The notes under the pieces are model-generated. The model made no database searches and was not told where the DNA came from. It saw only the letters and a list, made by a program, of their open reading frames with translations. Source: Ceratobasidium sp. AG-K (lineage: Eukaryota; Basidiomycota; Agaricomycetes; Cantharellales; Ceratobasidiaceae). From it: a DNA stretch of 64,000 nucleotides. Both the position numbers and the translations under genes were made by a program. Shown here piece by piece: positions 1 to 13,260 of the stretch. Within the stretch, counting starts at the first letter, position 1; the number at the start of each line of letters is the position of its first letter. The DNA lies in the NCBI GenBank assembly GCA_037039685.1, contig JAWNGF010000011.1, forward strand, positions 1 to 64,000, in the 5' to 3' direction.

Positions 1-3000
1 ACACTCGCATAGTGCCCCGCATCTGCACGCTAGACCAAGAGGCGCGAACACTGTGGCGCAAAGCACTTCGTCTTTATGATGAGGTTGGGTCTCAGTGAAG
101 ATGTCACTTTCGAGTTACAATATTGTATCCCACAGGTTCGAAGGTATGAAATAGGGATATGTAGGAGTTACATAAGTATAGACATGGGGCCTAGCTTGCG
201 GAGGCTCGATAGTTTTGCCTTGCCTTATGCATCTCAAACAAGGCCTCATTGCGGCTCCCCAGGAACCCGGATTGTCGCAGGTGGAGCATCCTCTATTTTT
301 CGGACATTAAGTACTATGCAATTCCAAGTTTCCAGCACGCTGATTGGTGCATTTGATGCCCGGAACAGAGGATGCCTCAACCACAATAATCCGGGGTCCT
401 GGTTCCCCCTCAATAGCTTTCTTAAACGCTTACGAATAATGAACAACCTGTAAGAAGCGACTTGACCACAAATTTACCAGGTAATTCTACCAAGGCGCGC
501 CGTATTCAACGGAGCAGCCCTTTCAGTCAGTTCGCGGAGATAAAGAGCAAAAAACTCGCGATGCTCAGGCTAACTCCGGCTCAACCTAGACTGGACTAGT
601 TGCTTTCAGCTGGGTAGGACGAGCGGGCTGGGTTTGCGAGGAATATGACTAGTATAGCACCAGAAGCCCTATGGATTAAGGCGAAAATGGCATGCCCGAT
701 GTCGGAATCTGGCTTTCAAAGCCATGACACATGGTAGCGTGTAGTAGGTATTTAGCGGACTAATGGTGAGGGAAAGGAGAGATGCGCGCATAGCGCATGG
801 TTCACGCTATTCGAGGTGATTGTAATTTTACTAGCCGAAGATACCCTTGTTCCGGCGGAGGCCAGAGGTTCTAGCATTCAACTCGAAGTGGAAACTCGCA
901 GCCAGCTGCATATTCAATTTGTCAGGTTGCTACTCTAGGCTGGAAATGAGTATCTTGATCGCCGTACAGCATTTGTTTGATTTGAGCGAGGCGAATTGCG
1001 TATTCAGTCACCTTTTCACACAGAGATCGACCGTATGTTGAACCAACAATGGAACTCATGTGGGGCAGGTCGCTTGTTAACAAACCACGATAAACTGGGT
1101 TACATTAAGTTTTATTCGTAGCCGAGCTCCTTCATCGACTGCGGTACCGGAACAGAGTGGGTCCCACTAAATAGGGCATGCAAATCACGCGGGTTAGCTA
1201 CGGAGTCTGCACTGAGGCGAAGAGCAGAGTACATCATACTCAAGCAAGGATCAATCGGATATCTGGAGACTGATCCTTACTCTTTGAGTTATCGAGGACA
1301 CTAGTCATCGCCCTGACAAAGGTTTGGTACAAAGCTCTCGTTTGCCCCCAAAGGCTATAGGGTACAATACATTTTTGCCATTCGTCGATTACATATATTT
1401 TACGGGATATGCTTGCCCCCCCCCCCCCCTTGGAGGTCATCCGGTCAGACCTCCCACACGTGCAATCTACTTTAGGGATCGTGACGAGCCGTATGACAAT
1501 ATTGAATCCAATACAAAGCGAGGCAATATTTCTACAACGCCACACCTTGCATACAGGCACTTCAGAAACAGCTTCACGAATGAGCGAATAAGTGGTATGG
1601 GAAGCAGGTACCCGTTGCTTGCGTATAAATAACCAAGGCCTAGCTTGCGGGTGACGCAGATGGTTGATAGATGAAGAAAATTAGAGCCAGGAAGCGAAGG
1701 TTTCGATACGTGAGAATACTAACGTAGGGTGGATATGCCAATATTGATTACAGTAAGTCATTAGCGTTTATAACTCCCACGTCTGAAATAAGTCCTACGA
1801 TGGCTGGGCGTAACATATGCTATTAAAATATAACTGCACCACGGAGTGATTTCAGCAAAGGACACGGAGGCTCGGCGGCACCAGCGGGAACGTTATTAGG
1901 GTTCTCCGCTGGGGGATGAGGGTCCATGTTGACTATATAGGCTAAGTAAAGTAGTACAGCTAAACGCAACTAGAGCTCGCTACTGAGTAGCATATGATTA
2001 GCCTGCCGCCTACTACGAACTCTGGCAAAGACTCACATATGAGGTGCGTAAGATTAGCAAGGCGGTCTGTGCACAGGGGTGGGGAGGCAACTCCCCTCTC
2101 CCGTGATATATTTTCCCAGCTGTTCACTAGGGTAGGCACAGTGACCTGGTCTTCTTGCACATTTAGGCTAACAAACGAAGGTCGAACACTCGGCAAACAT
2201 GATCGAAGGCATCGCGCCACAGCATCCGCAGGGGACGCACTAGCCATTGAATCCACACTGCCACAACGAAGAGTAGCCCCCCTGTGAAAGTCGCCGGATT
2301 GGGGAAGTTTAATTTGAGCAATTGAGCTAATCATCGACCTGCCTTTCTCCCCTGTTCAGAAAGATCGGATTTGTACCCCATAATAATGATGCGAGACTGT
2401 GGAGTTGAACCGAGAAATACAGGACACCCCAAAACTCAGTAGGTCGCTCGAGTCAGTGATTGGTCCAAAGTTAAATCATAGGAGACGTTCTGGGGTCACA
2501 CGTTCTCGAGATAGGCTAGCCACTTGGATTCTGAAGAACCTGGCACGAGGTCAGTTATCCATCATCGGCCCTTGTGTGAGATCAGCATCATGTCTAAGAT
2601 GTACGTGCCAAGTTATGGGGCTGTCACACAACGATGCCTGCACCGTTACGTTATAGTGAATGTGTGGCTGTGCTGTGGTTGATCGCCGAATTGAATAAGT
2701 ACGGATTTGGTGGGCGTGACCTTTGACTGGCGCGGTTAATCATATAATAACCCCGGGCCGCGGTTCGAAAAGCACCACCGCCGGTTAAGTGATCAGCTCT
2801 CAGCTTACTAATTCACCCTGATCTAACCAGCTGAAGGACAACTTGACATTCAAAAAACAAAGTGCAAGACAGGAGACCCATGACACAATGATCAACCCCA
2901 GCAAAAGTCATCTTCGCATCCGCCTGACCCGAAGGCTATACCATCGCAGTTCGTCCACCCGATCGCGAACCGCGAGCTTCGGCCCCTACATCGGCTCCTG

Positions 3001-4893
3001 CTCGGCGAGCCGGCCCCACTCTCATCAGCATCGAGGTCTGGACAATATACCTTCGGTAGCGCTGCATTGAGATCAACAAACGGAGTAACGGAGGGTATTC
3101 GGTCTATAGTGGGAGGTAAGAAGCTAGGGGGAAAGGCGCATATATCGGACGGATAACTCTCTCTAAAGAACGCATGTTAACAAGCCCGAGTAAAGGCAAA
3201 CGCCAAAGTCCATACATTACTCTTCTCTGACGTGGTTGATCACAATCGGATCCCGTAAAGTGCTTTGGTAAGAGGGCCGTTGGTGGAGGTATTTCCGCCA
3301 GAATCGCCAGTGGAAGGTTCGGTGGGTGGTGGCGGCGGTGGTTGGTCGCTCATAAGCACGTGTATAGAGAACGGAGGCGCTCGAGAGGTACCGGGGCAAG
3401 CTGCAACGGCGTGGGGATCAAGATGAAGAGAAGGTGGCGGAGGCGTCGAGGGGTGATCAAACACAATGATGGACATGCACATTTATAGCGTGGCCCCTCG
3501 TACGATTTCGCACAGTAGTACATGCCACAGCCGACGTTGTGGTGCGAGAGATCAGCAGGGTGAGCCGGGAGTCAACCACCGAGGGCGCAGTCTTGAAGAA
3601 TTTGCTTTGATCGACACTTCGAATCGACAATTGCAGAATTCGTCAAGCCAAGAAGTCATGCTCCTGGGATTCTAAACGATTCTAGACGGGCTTAGTCCAG
3701 GAACTAGCATCAAGCCGCCTCGAAAAGTACGCATCGGCATCAAGCCATCAGTCCCCTGCCGCCAGGAAGCCTTCGATATCCAGTGATGCTGCACCATATG
3801 GACCTCGGGGACGTGGCCTCCGAGGCCAACCGCTCAGCACTAACCTTACTAGACAGGTTGGGCTCGCAACATGCGGTCGTCATAACGTAGCCATGAAGAT
3901 GAGCGTGCGCGTAACGACGAGTCAGCAGGGCCCAACAACTGCGTTTGACTCGAGTGAGGGTGACCTCCTGAGCTGGCTCAGACCCAGGGTATGAGGCATG
4001 AGTATGAGCACTTGCGGCCAGAGTCCCCGGACGAGCCTGAGATAGGCGTTGTGGACGTTGTTTTTGGGGTGAGGGGTTTGAAAATCCTCTTGGCCTTTGG
4101 CACCCACTTCTAGCGCGCCTGGCGCCTAGCACAGTACTCCACAACCCTCCTGAGCTAAGCGAAGGGATTGATTGTGAACAGCGCGATAGGCGGACTTAGT
4201 CCGTCTGGGAGAGGTATTTAAAGTACGTTAACCTCTGAGGCATTTCGGAGGTCTTAAAGCCCCGGTTCCAACCACCAGCTAATCAGGCAAAAGTATGGGC
4301 GGGCTGGTCGAGTCTGCGCGCCTGTCAACAGATCCACCAGGAAATGCATACGAAACCATCCAACTTGGTTCCAGGCCTTGTTCTCAAATACCTGTTATCG
4401 CTATGGATCCTGGACTGGGGGGCAAATGGGTATGGATGGGCATAGGCGATCGGCTTTGCGCGCCTCGTGTGTTGACTGAAAAAAGTGTCAAAATTCGCTC
4501 ATACTCGCTTTGCCCGATTTATTGGATCCCAATTGGAATAATTCACTTCAAATCCTACTAATACCCATTCTGACCAAGTGTTTTCACGTTCTAAGCTTCG
4601 AGCATGAGTAATGGGTATTTACTTGACTTGGTTCTTAAGCGCCGGGGTTCAGGGGGCTATGCGCTTACTCGCCTCGTGCATCGCGCAAGGCCGCATCCCA
4701 CCAACAGACCTGACTCGGTGCTGACTCAAGATCCCACCCACAAGATTAATATTCCAAAACATGTATTCAAGACTGAAACTGTATCCAAAAAGCGAATCCC
4801 GAACCCAGCCAATAAATAAGACAATTTATGACACCTCGATCGCACACCTAGAATACTCCATCTTCACCTCATCCTTCTAGCCTCTATCCACAC
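1..4893. other. gene-poor stretch, no supportable gene
   Basis: All open frames here are short (under about 135 codons), overlap on both strands, often begin at non-ATG codons and match no family I recognise. I could not chain them by splice sites into a longer protein. A run of 14 C lies at 1416-1429. The stretch could be old decayed transposon sequence or plain intergenic DNA, and I see nothing that decides between them. Confidence 0.5.
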
Positions 4894-7840
4894 CTATACC
4901 CGATCCTCCATCTCAACAGGAACCTGCTCATACCCCTCCCTCTTCCTTCCAACCAAACCCCTCACCCACTCTCCCCAACTCTCCTGCTCAGCACCACCCT
5001 CGCCACACTCTTCGGGCCTCTTCCACCACTTAAGCAACAAACTCGAACTCACGACGCTCACACTCGAAGACGCCATTGCCGCGCCGGCGACCATCGGATG
5101 AAGATGCACGCCCCAGGGTAGGAATACACCCATGGCGAGTGGAATTCCGAGGACGTTGTAGATGCACGCCCAGACGAGGTTCCGTCGGATCGTGGAAAAG
5201 ATGGCGCGGGAGAGGTGTAGGGCGGCTACGACGTCCAACAAGTTTGCGCGCATGAGGACAATGTCGGCTGCTTCGACCGCAACGCTCGTTCCGCTGGCGA
5301 GGGCAATTCCGACATTGGCAGCGACGAGGGCTGGGGAATCGTTGATTCCGTCTCCGACCATGGCAACCCCGCCCTTGTGTTTCGACTTTTCCATCAGTTC
5401 GGTCACGACGGTCGCTTTGCCCTTGGGACTCATCCCGGCCCAGACGCACGAGCGGGGGATACCAACGTCAGCGGCGATCGCATAGGCAGTAGGAGCGCTA
5501 TCGCCCGTCATCATGCAGACTTCGATGCCCATGGCTTGGAGGGCCTTGATTGCAGGTGCTGCGCTCGGCTTGGCGATGTCGGATAGGGCGACGGCGAGGA
5601 CGGGGAGTTTGGACGTGCCGATACTAGCGAATACGACTGTTCGGCCGCGCGAAGATTGCGAGTCGGTGAAGGATTGGAGGGAAGCTGGGAGGTGGCCGTC
5701 GGAAACAAACGCAGCCGAGCCGACGTAGAGCGTACGGCCGACATTCGAGGGAAGCGTCATGCGGGCCTTGACTCCCGCACCAGTAACGCTCTCAAACGAG
5801 TCGATGGTAGGTTCGGAATAGGCCCCGAGGATCTCTTTGCCGTATACCGCAATAGCCCGGGCGAGAGGGTGTTCGGAGCGAGCTTCGGCCACGGCGACCA
5901 TTGCCAAGACATCTCGGCGGGTCGTAGTTCCGTCTGCGGCCAGTCCATCGAGCGAGGAACCATCTTCGCCGGCCCAGACCAAGTCGACGAGCGTGAGCTT
6001 TCCTTCGGTCATGGTCCCGGTCTTGTCCAATACGATCGTCCTGACGTCTTTGCTCGCCTCGAGTGCGCGTCCGCCCTTGATGAGAATACCGTTCTGGGCT
6101 CCAACGCCAGTGCCGACCATGATCGCCGTGGGAGTACTCAAACCAAGCGCACAGGGGCAAGCGACGACGACGACCGAGATGCCGATCTTCAAGCACACCG
6201 CCAACTTGCTTTCTCCCGGGGCGCTAAACAACGGTGGGAGCGAACCGATATTGGGACAAATGAAAAAGGCGACGACCATCCAGGCGATGAATGTGACGAG
6301 TGCAAGGGAGAGTACGGTGGGGACGAAAAACCCTGCGACCTTGTCCGCAAACGCCTGGATCGGGGCCTTGCTAGTCTGGGCGTCTTCGACGAGCTTGACA
6401 ATCTGTGCCAGAGCGGTATCCTTTCCAGCCCGCGTGACGAGCATATCAAACGTCCCGAGTCCGTTGACCGTCCCTCCAATTACGCTATCTCCGACTTGTT
6501 TCAAAGCGGGCACAGGCTCGCCCGTAACGGCGCTCTCGTCGACAGTGGACGACCCTCGAAGTACAGTCCCATCGGCAGGAATCTTGTCGCCCGGAACGAG
6601 TTTGACGGTATCTCCGACCTGAACGAGTTCGGTTGCGATCTTCTTTTCGCGGGTGCATGCGGGGGCGTCGGTATAAATGGTCGCCATGGACGGGGCAAGG
6701 GCCATCAAATCGGTCAAAGCAGCGCTGGTTTTGCCCTTGGCGAGGTTCTCGAGATAGCGGCCGAGCGAGACGAATGTGATCAGCATGGTGCTCGTATCAA
6801 AGAACACGGCCGGACGGAAATCGGGGTTCGAGTTGAACATGGCAAAGCCCATGGCGAGGACCGAGTAGATGAATGCCAATGTGGTGCCCATTACGACCAA
6901 GACGTCCATCGTGGCCGAGCCATGTCGGAGCGACTTCCAGGCATTTCGATAAAACTTTTGGGCGAGCCAGAATTGGACGGGGAGAGTGAGGAAGAATACG
7001 AGGATATCGCCGACATAGATGCCGGTGCATATCTTGTGGTTGACGATTGGGCGAAGGAACGGAATGTGCATGGCAATCATGCCAATGAAGAGCACGGGGA
7101 TCGCAAATGCCAGGCTATACCGGAAGCGCCAACGCCACTCTTGGATCTCCTTCATCTTTGTGAGCGACTGCATCTGGGTTGCATCGTTTTCGTCGGCCAA
7201 GACGGCGTCGAACCCACAGTCCTCGACGCACTCGACAATCTCGCGCGGACCAATCATGTTGCGGTTATAGTCGATCTGGGCGCGTTCGGTGGGAAGCGAG
7301 ACCGCAACCGAGACAACGCCGGGCAAAGCGCCGATCTGTTTCTCAATGGTAGCCACACAGGCGCCGCACGTCATGCCGAATATTCGCAGAGATAAAGTCG
7401 AGGCGACAGAAGTGGGAATAAGAGTAGCCTCGAAGCCCATGTCGGATATTTCCTATTCGAGTGTAAGCAGACATCATGCGTATGGGAGTGGACATACCTC
7501 GGCAATCTTGTCGTCTGTCCAGAGCACGGGGTCATATTCGACGATTGCTCGCTCGGCCAGCAGAGCAACTTGGATGGAGATAATCCCGGCTTGTGTCTGT
7601 AGTCCCCCCTCGATGGACTGTGCACAGTCAGCAAGTGCCGTTGCCACCCAATATACCCACCTTGACACAGGCACCACAGGTCATGCCTTCAACACGAAAC
7701 TCGCTCTTGACAACACCGTCCGAGCCCTCCTTGTCCAACAACGCATCGCCCTCCTTGTCGAGTGTCATCCGGTTCGAAAACGGCGAGCGGGGAAAAATAG
7801 CAGAAAGAGCAGCAGAGAGGGGCGCAGTTAGTGAATCCAT
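4894..7840 (-). CDS. CCC2: P1B-type copper-transporting ATPase (CCC2/ATP7 family)
   Basis: Pumps Cu(I) into the secretory pathway lumen at the cost of ATP, where it loads multicopper oxidases (family knowledge). Model: exon 1 7840-7661, exon 2 7617-7498, exon 3 7452-4894. The 43- and 45-nt introns are GT-AG and all junctions are phase 0, giving 952 aa. There are two N-terminal heavy-metal-binding domains, each with an MTCGAC Cu site (about residues 53 and 127). These are followed by the membrane CPC motif (near 6150, about residue 532), the phosphorylation motif DKTGT (near 6020), SEHP of the nucleotide-binding domain, and GDGIND (near 5350). All catalytic motifs are present. The ATG at 7840 opens exon 1 just upstream of the first metal site. 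The open frame that starts at 7440 lacks the first metal site and is only part of the gene. The C-tail is Glu/Gly-rich. Confidence 0.95.
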
Positions 7841-9770
7841 GGTGATATATAGTTAAACTGAGATGAGGTGTGTGTTGTGTGAAACGCTCCAGGCGCAGAG
7901 AGAAAGAGGTCCAGTGACGGACGTGGTAGAGTCCCGCTCGTTGTTGCTGATTAACCCCTTTGCTTCCGGTACCTGTGATCCGGGTATCACCGGATCCACG
8001 TTCTGTCTCTGTCGTCCGTCGAGTTCTGCAGAGGAGAGTCCGCAGCCAGTCGCTGTTTTATCGTCGTACTGCGGCAAACGGTCGCCGCCATCTCGCACCC
8101 GCCGTGCCTTTTTATCACGATGCCCGGCCTCTTACTCAGCACTCACACGGCCACGGCGCTTGCCACTGATATTATAAGCCAAGGATATCCGCCTGGCAGT
8201 CCGGTCGCTCCTCGGCGTGCCGGCGGCCAGCTCTTCCCTCAGTCTCCGTTCCTAGCATCCTAATCAAACGCTCATATGCCTCTGTTCGTCAGCCCTTGAA
8301 TTCCCGACCGCAGTTGCCTCCATTTAGAAGCCAAGTCTCGCATCTGTAATTTTGTCCTCGGCTCTGTGATCCGTGATGGACGACATCGGCGCGTACAACC
8401 CTACTTGCGATTCCAGCAATGTTCTAAATTACGCTCTTCCGCTCATATCTGAACCTACTTGATGATTCTGTTCGCATCGTCTGTTAATACAAAGGAAGAT
8501 ACGGCACGATAGGCTCAACCATTCACGTGGCGATTATCAGCACATTGTTTCTTTGCTCGACGGCAAGACGGATTTTATTTGACGGTCCGCAGCGTCTTTC
8601 ATGAATCTAATTTTGTCTTGCGTCGACCACTGACTGCGCTTGGGCGGAATCCGAGGCAGTGCCCAGTTCAACCGTGTATGTATTAGGACGGCTCCAATTG
8701 AATTTACTTTTGAACAAGTCAAATGCTGCGTCCGGCAAGTTCATCAGCGTGAATGATCGACTTGCTTTCAAAGTGGGTTATCTTATGCACGGATTTCGGT
8801 GATAGGTCCCCGGGGGCGCCACCTCCACTCCTTACCGCCCCGATGCGTCTCAGGCAGTGTTTGGAACGCCTACAATTCAGTGAGTTTGAACCCCATACGG
8901 CATATATATGAGAACCAGCAATCACAGCAGACGATTCTGATAGTATAGTTGCAGCCGACGTGGTGCTGATTACGCTAGGTCGGATTACCTGTGTAAATAT
9001 CCAGTTAACAAAATAGTCGATTTCTTGAAACCCAGCATTGAAAGGCCATTACACAGGCCGGAACCTGATTTACATGTGCATTAAGAAATTCGCTTCCATT
9101 ACCACATGTGTTTCCTTCGGGATAACTAAGTAAATACTATTAGTGGGGCCGCTGATACCACCCGAGCAGCATTGCTTGCGCAAATTTGGTCTCGGTTAGA
9201 TGCTAGGCGGGCTGGGTCTCGGAACGCATGCATCCCTGCTAGGCGCCAAGGAGGATACCTGACCACTAGTCGACTTTAAGGCCGCATGGGGAAGTATGAT
9301 GAGTTGTTTTATACCTGAATAGGCGACTATGATATGTTACTCAGGATAAAGATGCATCGGAAGGCTTTACTAGGTATGCTATGACCAACGGTCTCACCCT
9401 GGCCCGTCAGAACGCCACAAGTGCTCTACGATTCCCATTTCTGCGGCCTCTCTTGGATAGTTATAAACCAGAAAATGGTCTTCAACCTTTGTGACTTCAT
9501 GCATCTGCAAGCACTTTGGATATACGCGCACATCAGCCTCGAGCTCAAGTTGGATACATAAAACGTGAATGCGCTCAATCATGCTTGAGCATATAGCTGG
9601 ACCCATCCAAGACATAACCAATGAGCGTTTATTTCGTCGGTGCAGCAATTATATACAGGACTCAAATATCGTACGCTGCTCGCAAGGATTTCCTGGCAGC
9701 CACCACAATGATCATATGGTGAGACAAATTCTGAGATGAGGTATTGTGAGTGCCCTAACGCCTATAACGG
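7841..9770. other. intergenic region upstream of CCC2
   Basis: About 1.9 kb between the CCC2 start and the receptor array. Open frames at 8537-8722, 8719-8925 and 9394-9648 (all minus) are short and unrecognised. The first few hundred bases should hold the CCC2 promoter, but I could not point to a defined copper- or iron-responsive site by eye. Confidence 0.5.
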
Positions 9771-9857
9771 TACACCATCCGACGTATTGCGGCCTACGGT
9801 TGAGTCATGGGCTACTATAGTGCTGTCCACACTACAGGGAATGAAGGGAGTTAAGCG

Positions 9858-12634
9858 TCATTCGACTACCGCCCAATGAAATACGGACCTTAGGGGTAGT
9901 ACTACAGGGTTCTCGCTTTTGATACGAAAGACGTGCACCTGGACCCAGGTGAGTATGCTCTTATACCCCCTGATTGATTTTTCGTCCAACCCAAAGAATC
10001 CAAACATCAGTACGGACGTTAGTGGTACAGCGTACCAGAAAACCATGTAGAGGGCCCAATATACATCAACCATCGAGTCCTTTGTGACCAATGGGATCTC
10101 GAACCAGTCTTTATGAAACTTCTCCCAGGAAATCCATGGGACGAAATCAAGGCCTTGCCACCCAAGCTTCATCAATATTGTAATTATTACGCCAAGGGTC
10201 ATTTCGATGATCGCCAATACAGCGAGACGAAAGTGTTGACCAGAGCTAAAAATCAGTCTGGTTTCATGTGCGGCTCGGGGCGACTGAGTGCTGCGATGAA
10301 TCAACCAGCGCAGTGCGATCCCTACGCAGGGGTTACATCACATCATCGTTCATGGTTAGATAACACCCACCTGCGTATACAGATGAACTCAAAGTAAGCA
10401 AGACCGGGGGGGTATCGACAAGGAACAAGGTGGGGATGGATGGGCGACCATTCTAGTATATACACCGAGCCAAAAAAGAAATGCACACGTGACCAGTTTC
10501 ACGGTGCAATTCCAGCGACGCTCGCCGGGTCAGTCGGGTAGCTTAGTGTTCCTAATAGAAAATGTGCAAATATGCCTGTATAATATGTACACAAAAAATT
10601 ATAATGATTTGTGCCGATATGAGCGAGATAGAGGGAAATGAGTCGATCAGCGGCTGTGCATTTCTTTTTTGGGTTTGTTTGATTTTTGGCCCACCCAGGA
10701 AGAAATCCTTGTAACACATTAAATTACATACAGAAAACATACAAATACTAGTAGTGAGTATTCCCACCTTTATGCTTTACCAGCTCATCCACTCTGTTAA
10801 CCATAGAAGCATATAGATTGCTAATAGTTGCTGCTTCAATCCCCTCCCACTCCTCCTTCAATGCTTCCCATAGCTGGGTGCTGTTACAGGGCAAAATAGT
10901 ATGGCGACGGACTCGGCACTCTAATAGGGCCCAAACATGTTCAATCAAGTTCATATTAGGGCTATACAAGGGCCAGGGAAGTACCAGGATAGAATTTGAG
11001 GCCATCCACTCCGTGGCCATCTTGGAAGTATGCTTTGGATTGTTGTCGCGCTGATAGATCAGCTCAGATTGGGGAATTGAAAGGGTAGGGAGGTAGTCAG
11101 GGAGTGCATCACTAAGGATTTTGACGTATTTCTCCTTGGTCAGCACACCTGAGATACACGTGAGCAGTCCGACACCATCCGCTGTAATCACACCCCACAC
11201 GGCCATGCTCCCTCCGCTGTGTTTGACTGTCTTTTTGGTATAACAGGAATCTAGCACCTGCCCGTCAAACCTCCAGACATATTGGCGGCCTTTTGAGTTG
11301 AAAATTTTGAAGATCGACTTGTCTGAAAATGTGACATGCTGCCATTGATTTTCAGACCATGTGCAGTGCACTCGGGCGCAAGCTAAGCGCAACTTTGTGG
11401 CCTGATTGCTGAGGTAAGGAGCCGGGTGGGGAATGCAAGCATGAAGACCTGTGTCGTGGATGTGATTTCAAAGGGTTTGGGGGGTGATTTCCGGGAACAT
11501 CTCCCGTTGAACCTCAGCTACAGACGTTGAAGGGTCTCGTGTGAGTGCAAGCTTGGCTGTGATGACATCCCGTTCTGATATTTTGCAAGGACATCCCGAC
11601 TTCGGAGCTACATGCTTGAAATCTTTGGTTTTGTTGTACCATCGGTAAATACGGCGTGCGGTACTGGGATGAATCCCAAGGTCAAGTGCAATAGTCAAAA
11701 ACTCTTCCCCAGTGTTCCGTCAATCAACAACGCAAGCTTTAGTGACTGCAGATGAGTAGCCCATCAAGAGAAGCAGGGGTGGCAACAGATAGAACAACAA
11801 GGATTTGCTCAATTATGTTGTGGCAGGTGCTGAAAGTGTGCGGGGCAAAATCCGTGAGTAAACCCAAAAAAGAAATGCACAGCCGCTGATCGACTCATTT
11901 CCCTCTATCTCGCTCATATCGGCACAAATCATTATAAGTTTTTGTGTACATATTATACAGGCATATTTGCACATTTTCTATTAGGAACACTAAGCTACCC
12001 GACTGACCCGGCGAGCGTCGCTGGAATTGCACCGTGAAACTGGTCACGTGTGCATTTCTTTTTTGGCTCGGTGTATGTGAGCTAATAGTGAAGCCGCTGG
12101 GCGAGAGCTGCAACTTACTGCAACACACCCGAAATCCTCGTAGATTACAAAACGCCTGTCCTGGGCTATAACGTCTATGTTCATTTAGCCAACGGCTTCC
12201 ACAGACCTGATATCACGGAAAGCCGACATACGCAGAGCCATGAAGATAATCGGCAGCACCACACACATCCAAATCTCAAACCTCGCACGCTGACGTCTGG
12301 CGTTCGGGTTTGGAGGCTTGCAGTATGGAGAGGTTGCCTGCGCTAACCGCCTAGAGATACACATAGTAGCAGCCGGAATTCCGATGTTGCCGCCGATATT
12401 GAGTTTTGTGCCTACATGCTGATCAGCTTGTAAGGAACTTGGGACGGGCTAGGGCATACCAATGTCGCACCAAACCCAGTATCTCGGAGTAAGGTCACCA
12501 CCCCAGATAATGCATACAGCAAGCCAGACCATGCTAGAAATTATGCAAACGTTACGTGCCCTCCAGTGCCGCGGGAGGGGGACCAGCACGATCGCGGCAC
12601 TAATGAAGCTGACAATGGGAAGCTGGACTATCAT
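9858..12634 (-). CDS. STE3: STE3-type pheromone receptor, copy A (Tc1 element in intron 3)
   Basis: Seven-transmembrane G-protein-coupled receptor for lipopeptide mating pheromone (Ste3 class, acts at the plasma membrane). Exons: 12634-12460, 12411-12232, 12174-12119, 10452-10371 and 10321-9858. They join in frame to 318 aa. Family marks are LPRHWRARN after TM1, WVWCDI at TM3, RFVIYEDFGC in the TM4-TM5 loop, PWISW plus a W-x5-K-D-W-x-E-I pattern in the large loop, and FGFFGLDEKS at the end of TM7. Introns 1, 2 and 4 have the same lengths as in copy C (48, 57 and 49 nt). Intron 3 is 1666 nt instead of 54 because a Tc1-like element sits inside it, and both splice sites remain. Relative to copy C, exon 1 lacks 24 nt encoding 8 residues (CNITRGTNA region) at the TM2/loop. 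The stop TGA at 9858-9860 matches copy B. It may be expressed only if the enlarged intron is spliced. Confidence 0.8.
10463..10676. repeat. left terminal inverted repeat of Tc1-like element
   Basis: 214 bp, reverse complement of 11860-12073 with only rare mismatches (one seen within the A/T-rich block near 10600). Confidence 0.93.
10748..11725 (-). pseudogene. Tc1-family transposase with an in-frame stop
   Basis: Two open segments, 11725-11468 and 11467-10748, lie in the same frame and are separated only by one TGA codon at 11470-11468. The first holds a helix-turn-helix DNA-binding region (STARRIYRWYNK). The second holds the DDE catalytic core: Asp in FSDKS, Asp in RDNNPKHTS, and Glu in LIEHVWALLE, with 34 residues between the second Asp and the Glu, the DD34E spacing of Tc1. 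A normal Tc1 transposase starts earlier with another helix-turn-helix. Here the frame is closed upstream by a stop just before about 11725, so the N-terminus is also missing or shifted. The copy is probably non-autonomous, but its ends are intact and could be mobilised by a related transposase. Confidence 0.85.
11860..12073. repeat. right terminal inverted repeat of Tc1-like element
   Basis: 214 bp, reverse complement of 10463-10676. It ends GGCTCGGTG just before the flanking TA. Confidence 0.93.
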
Positions 12635-13260
12635 GACACGGGGGCCTCGGAGCGAGGATCGCTGCCAGAGGTCGAGGGGTCCTCGAGGTGATATAAGAGA
12701 TTGAAATCAAAGAACAAACCAATGGACAAAAGATCTAGGGACGAAATAAGTTTGATGGTTGTAGAAGTCTGAATCCGTACTTGGGAAAACATTCGGTGCG
12801 CGGCGTCATGTTTGGGCATGTGTGTGAAATTGCCTCGGTGGCAACAATTCTTCACGACACTTTTGATACTTGGGTTTGGTACGGTATAGAGGGAGGAATA
12901 CAGTATGGCTGAAATCCCACGTTGTTTATGGAGAGGATTCTCAAAAAGCCGTTGAATTTTCTCCTGGTAAGCTAGTATTGTACGGTGATATGACTCATAT
13001 TGGGAGTACGGTGTTAAAGGTTATAGACACCGGATGAAACTTGATCTGTCCCCGAATTATGATAGCTCCTTGCAACCAACTACGAAGCAGCACGTACCGC
13101 CACTTGTAAGTATTATAACGCCCACAATATTACGCCATCCGGCGCATTTATTTCAGTCACACCAGTCCCAGTTCCTACTCTTAGGATAGTGCGACTCACG
13201 GCCGGGTTGCGGGCTACTATGGTGCTGCCCATACTACATAAGATGGAAAAGGGATAAGCA

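Larger units (their letters stand above)
10463..12073. mobile_element. Tc1/mariner-like DNA transposon, 1611 bp, inserted at TA
   Basis: The element is bounded by 214-bp terminal inverted repeats (10463-10676 and 11860-12073). These are nearly identical and start CACCGAGCC. It is flanked by the TA dinucleotide at 10461-10462 and 12074-12075, the target duplication of this superfamily. Each terminal repeat itself carries inverted copies of a short AAAAAAGAAATGCAC block at its outer and inner ends, so each arm can fold on itself. The element carries one transposase gene with a nonsense codon. It lies in intron 3 of receptor copy A. Confidence 0.95.

Noticed and set aside
2740..2800. Possible tRNA T-arm (GGTTCGAAAAG)
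   Set aside because: No matching D-arm, anticodon stem or acceptor stem could be folded around it.
5656..7395. 579-codon plus-strand frame inside CCC2
   Set aside because: It is the antisense shadow of the copper ATPase. Its Asp/Glu/Arg/Gly-rich composition is the usual mirror of a GC-rich coding strand.
9394..9648. 84-codon minus frame downstream of the receptor array, considered as a pheromone precursor
   Set aside because: No CaaX end (it ends in GPG) and no family resemblance.
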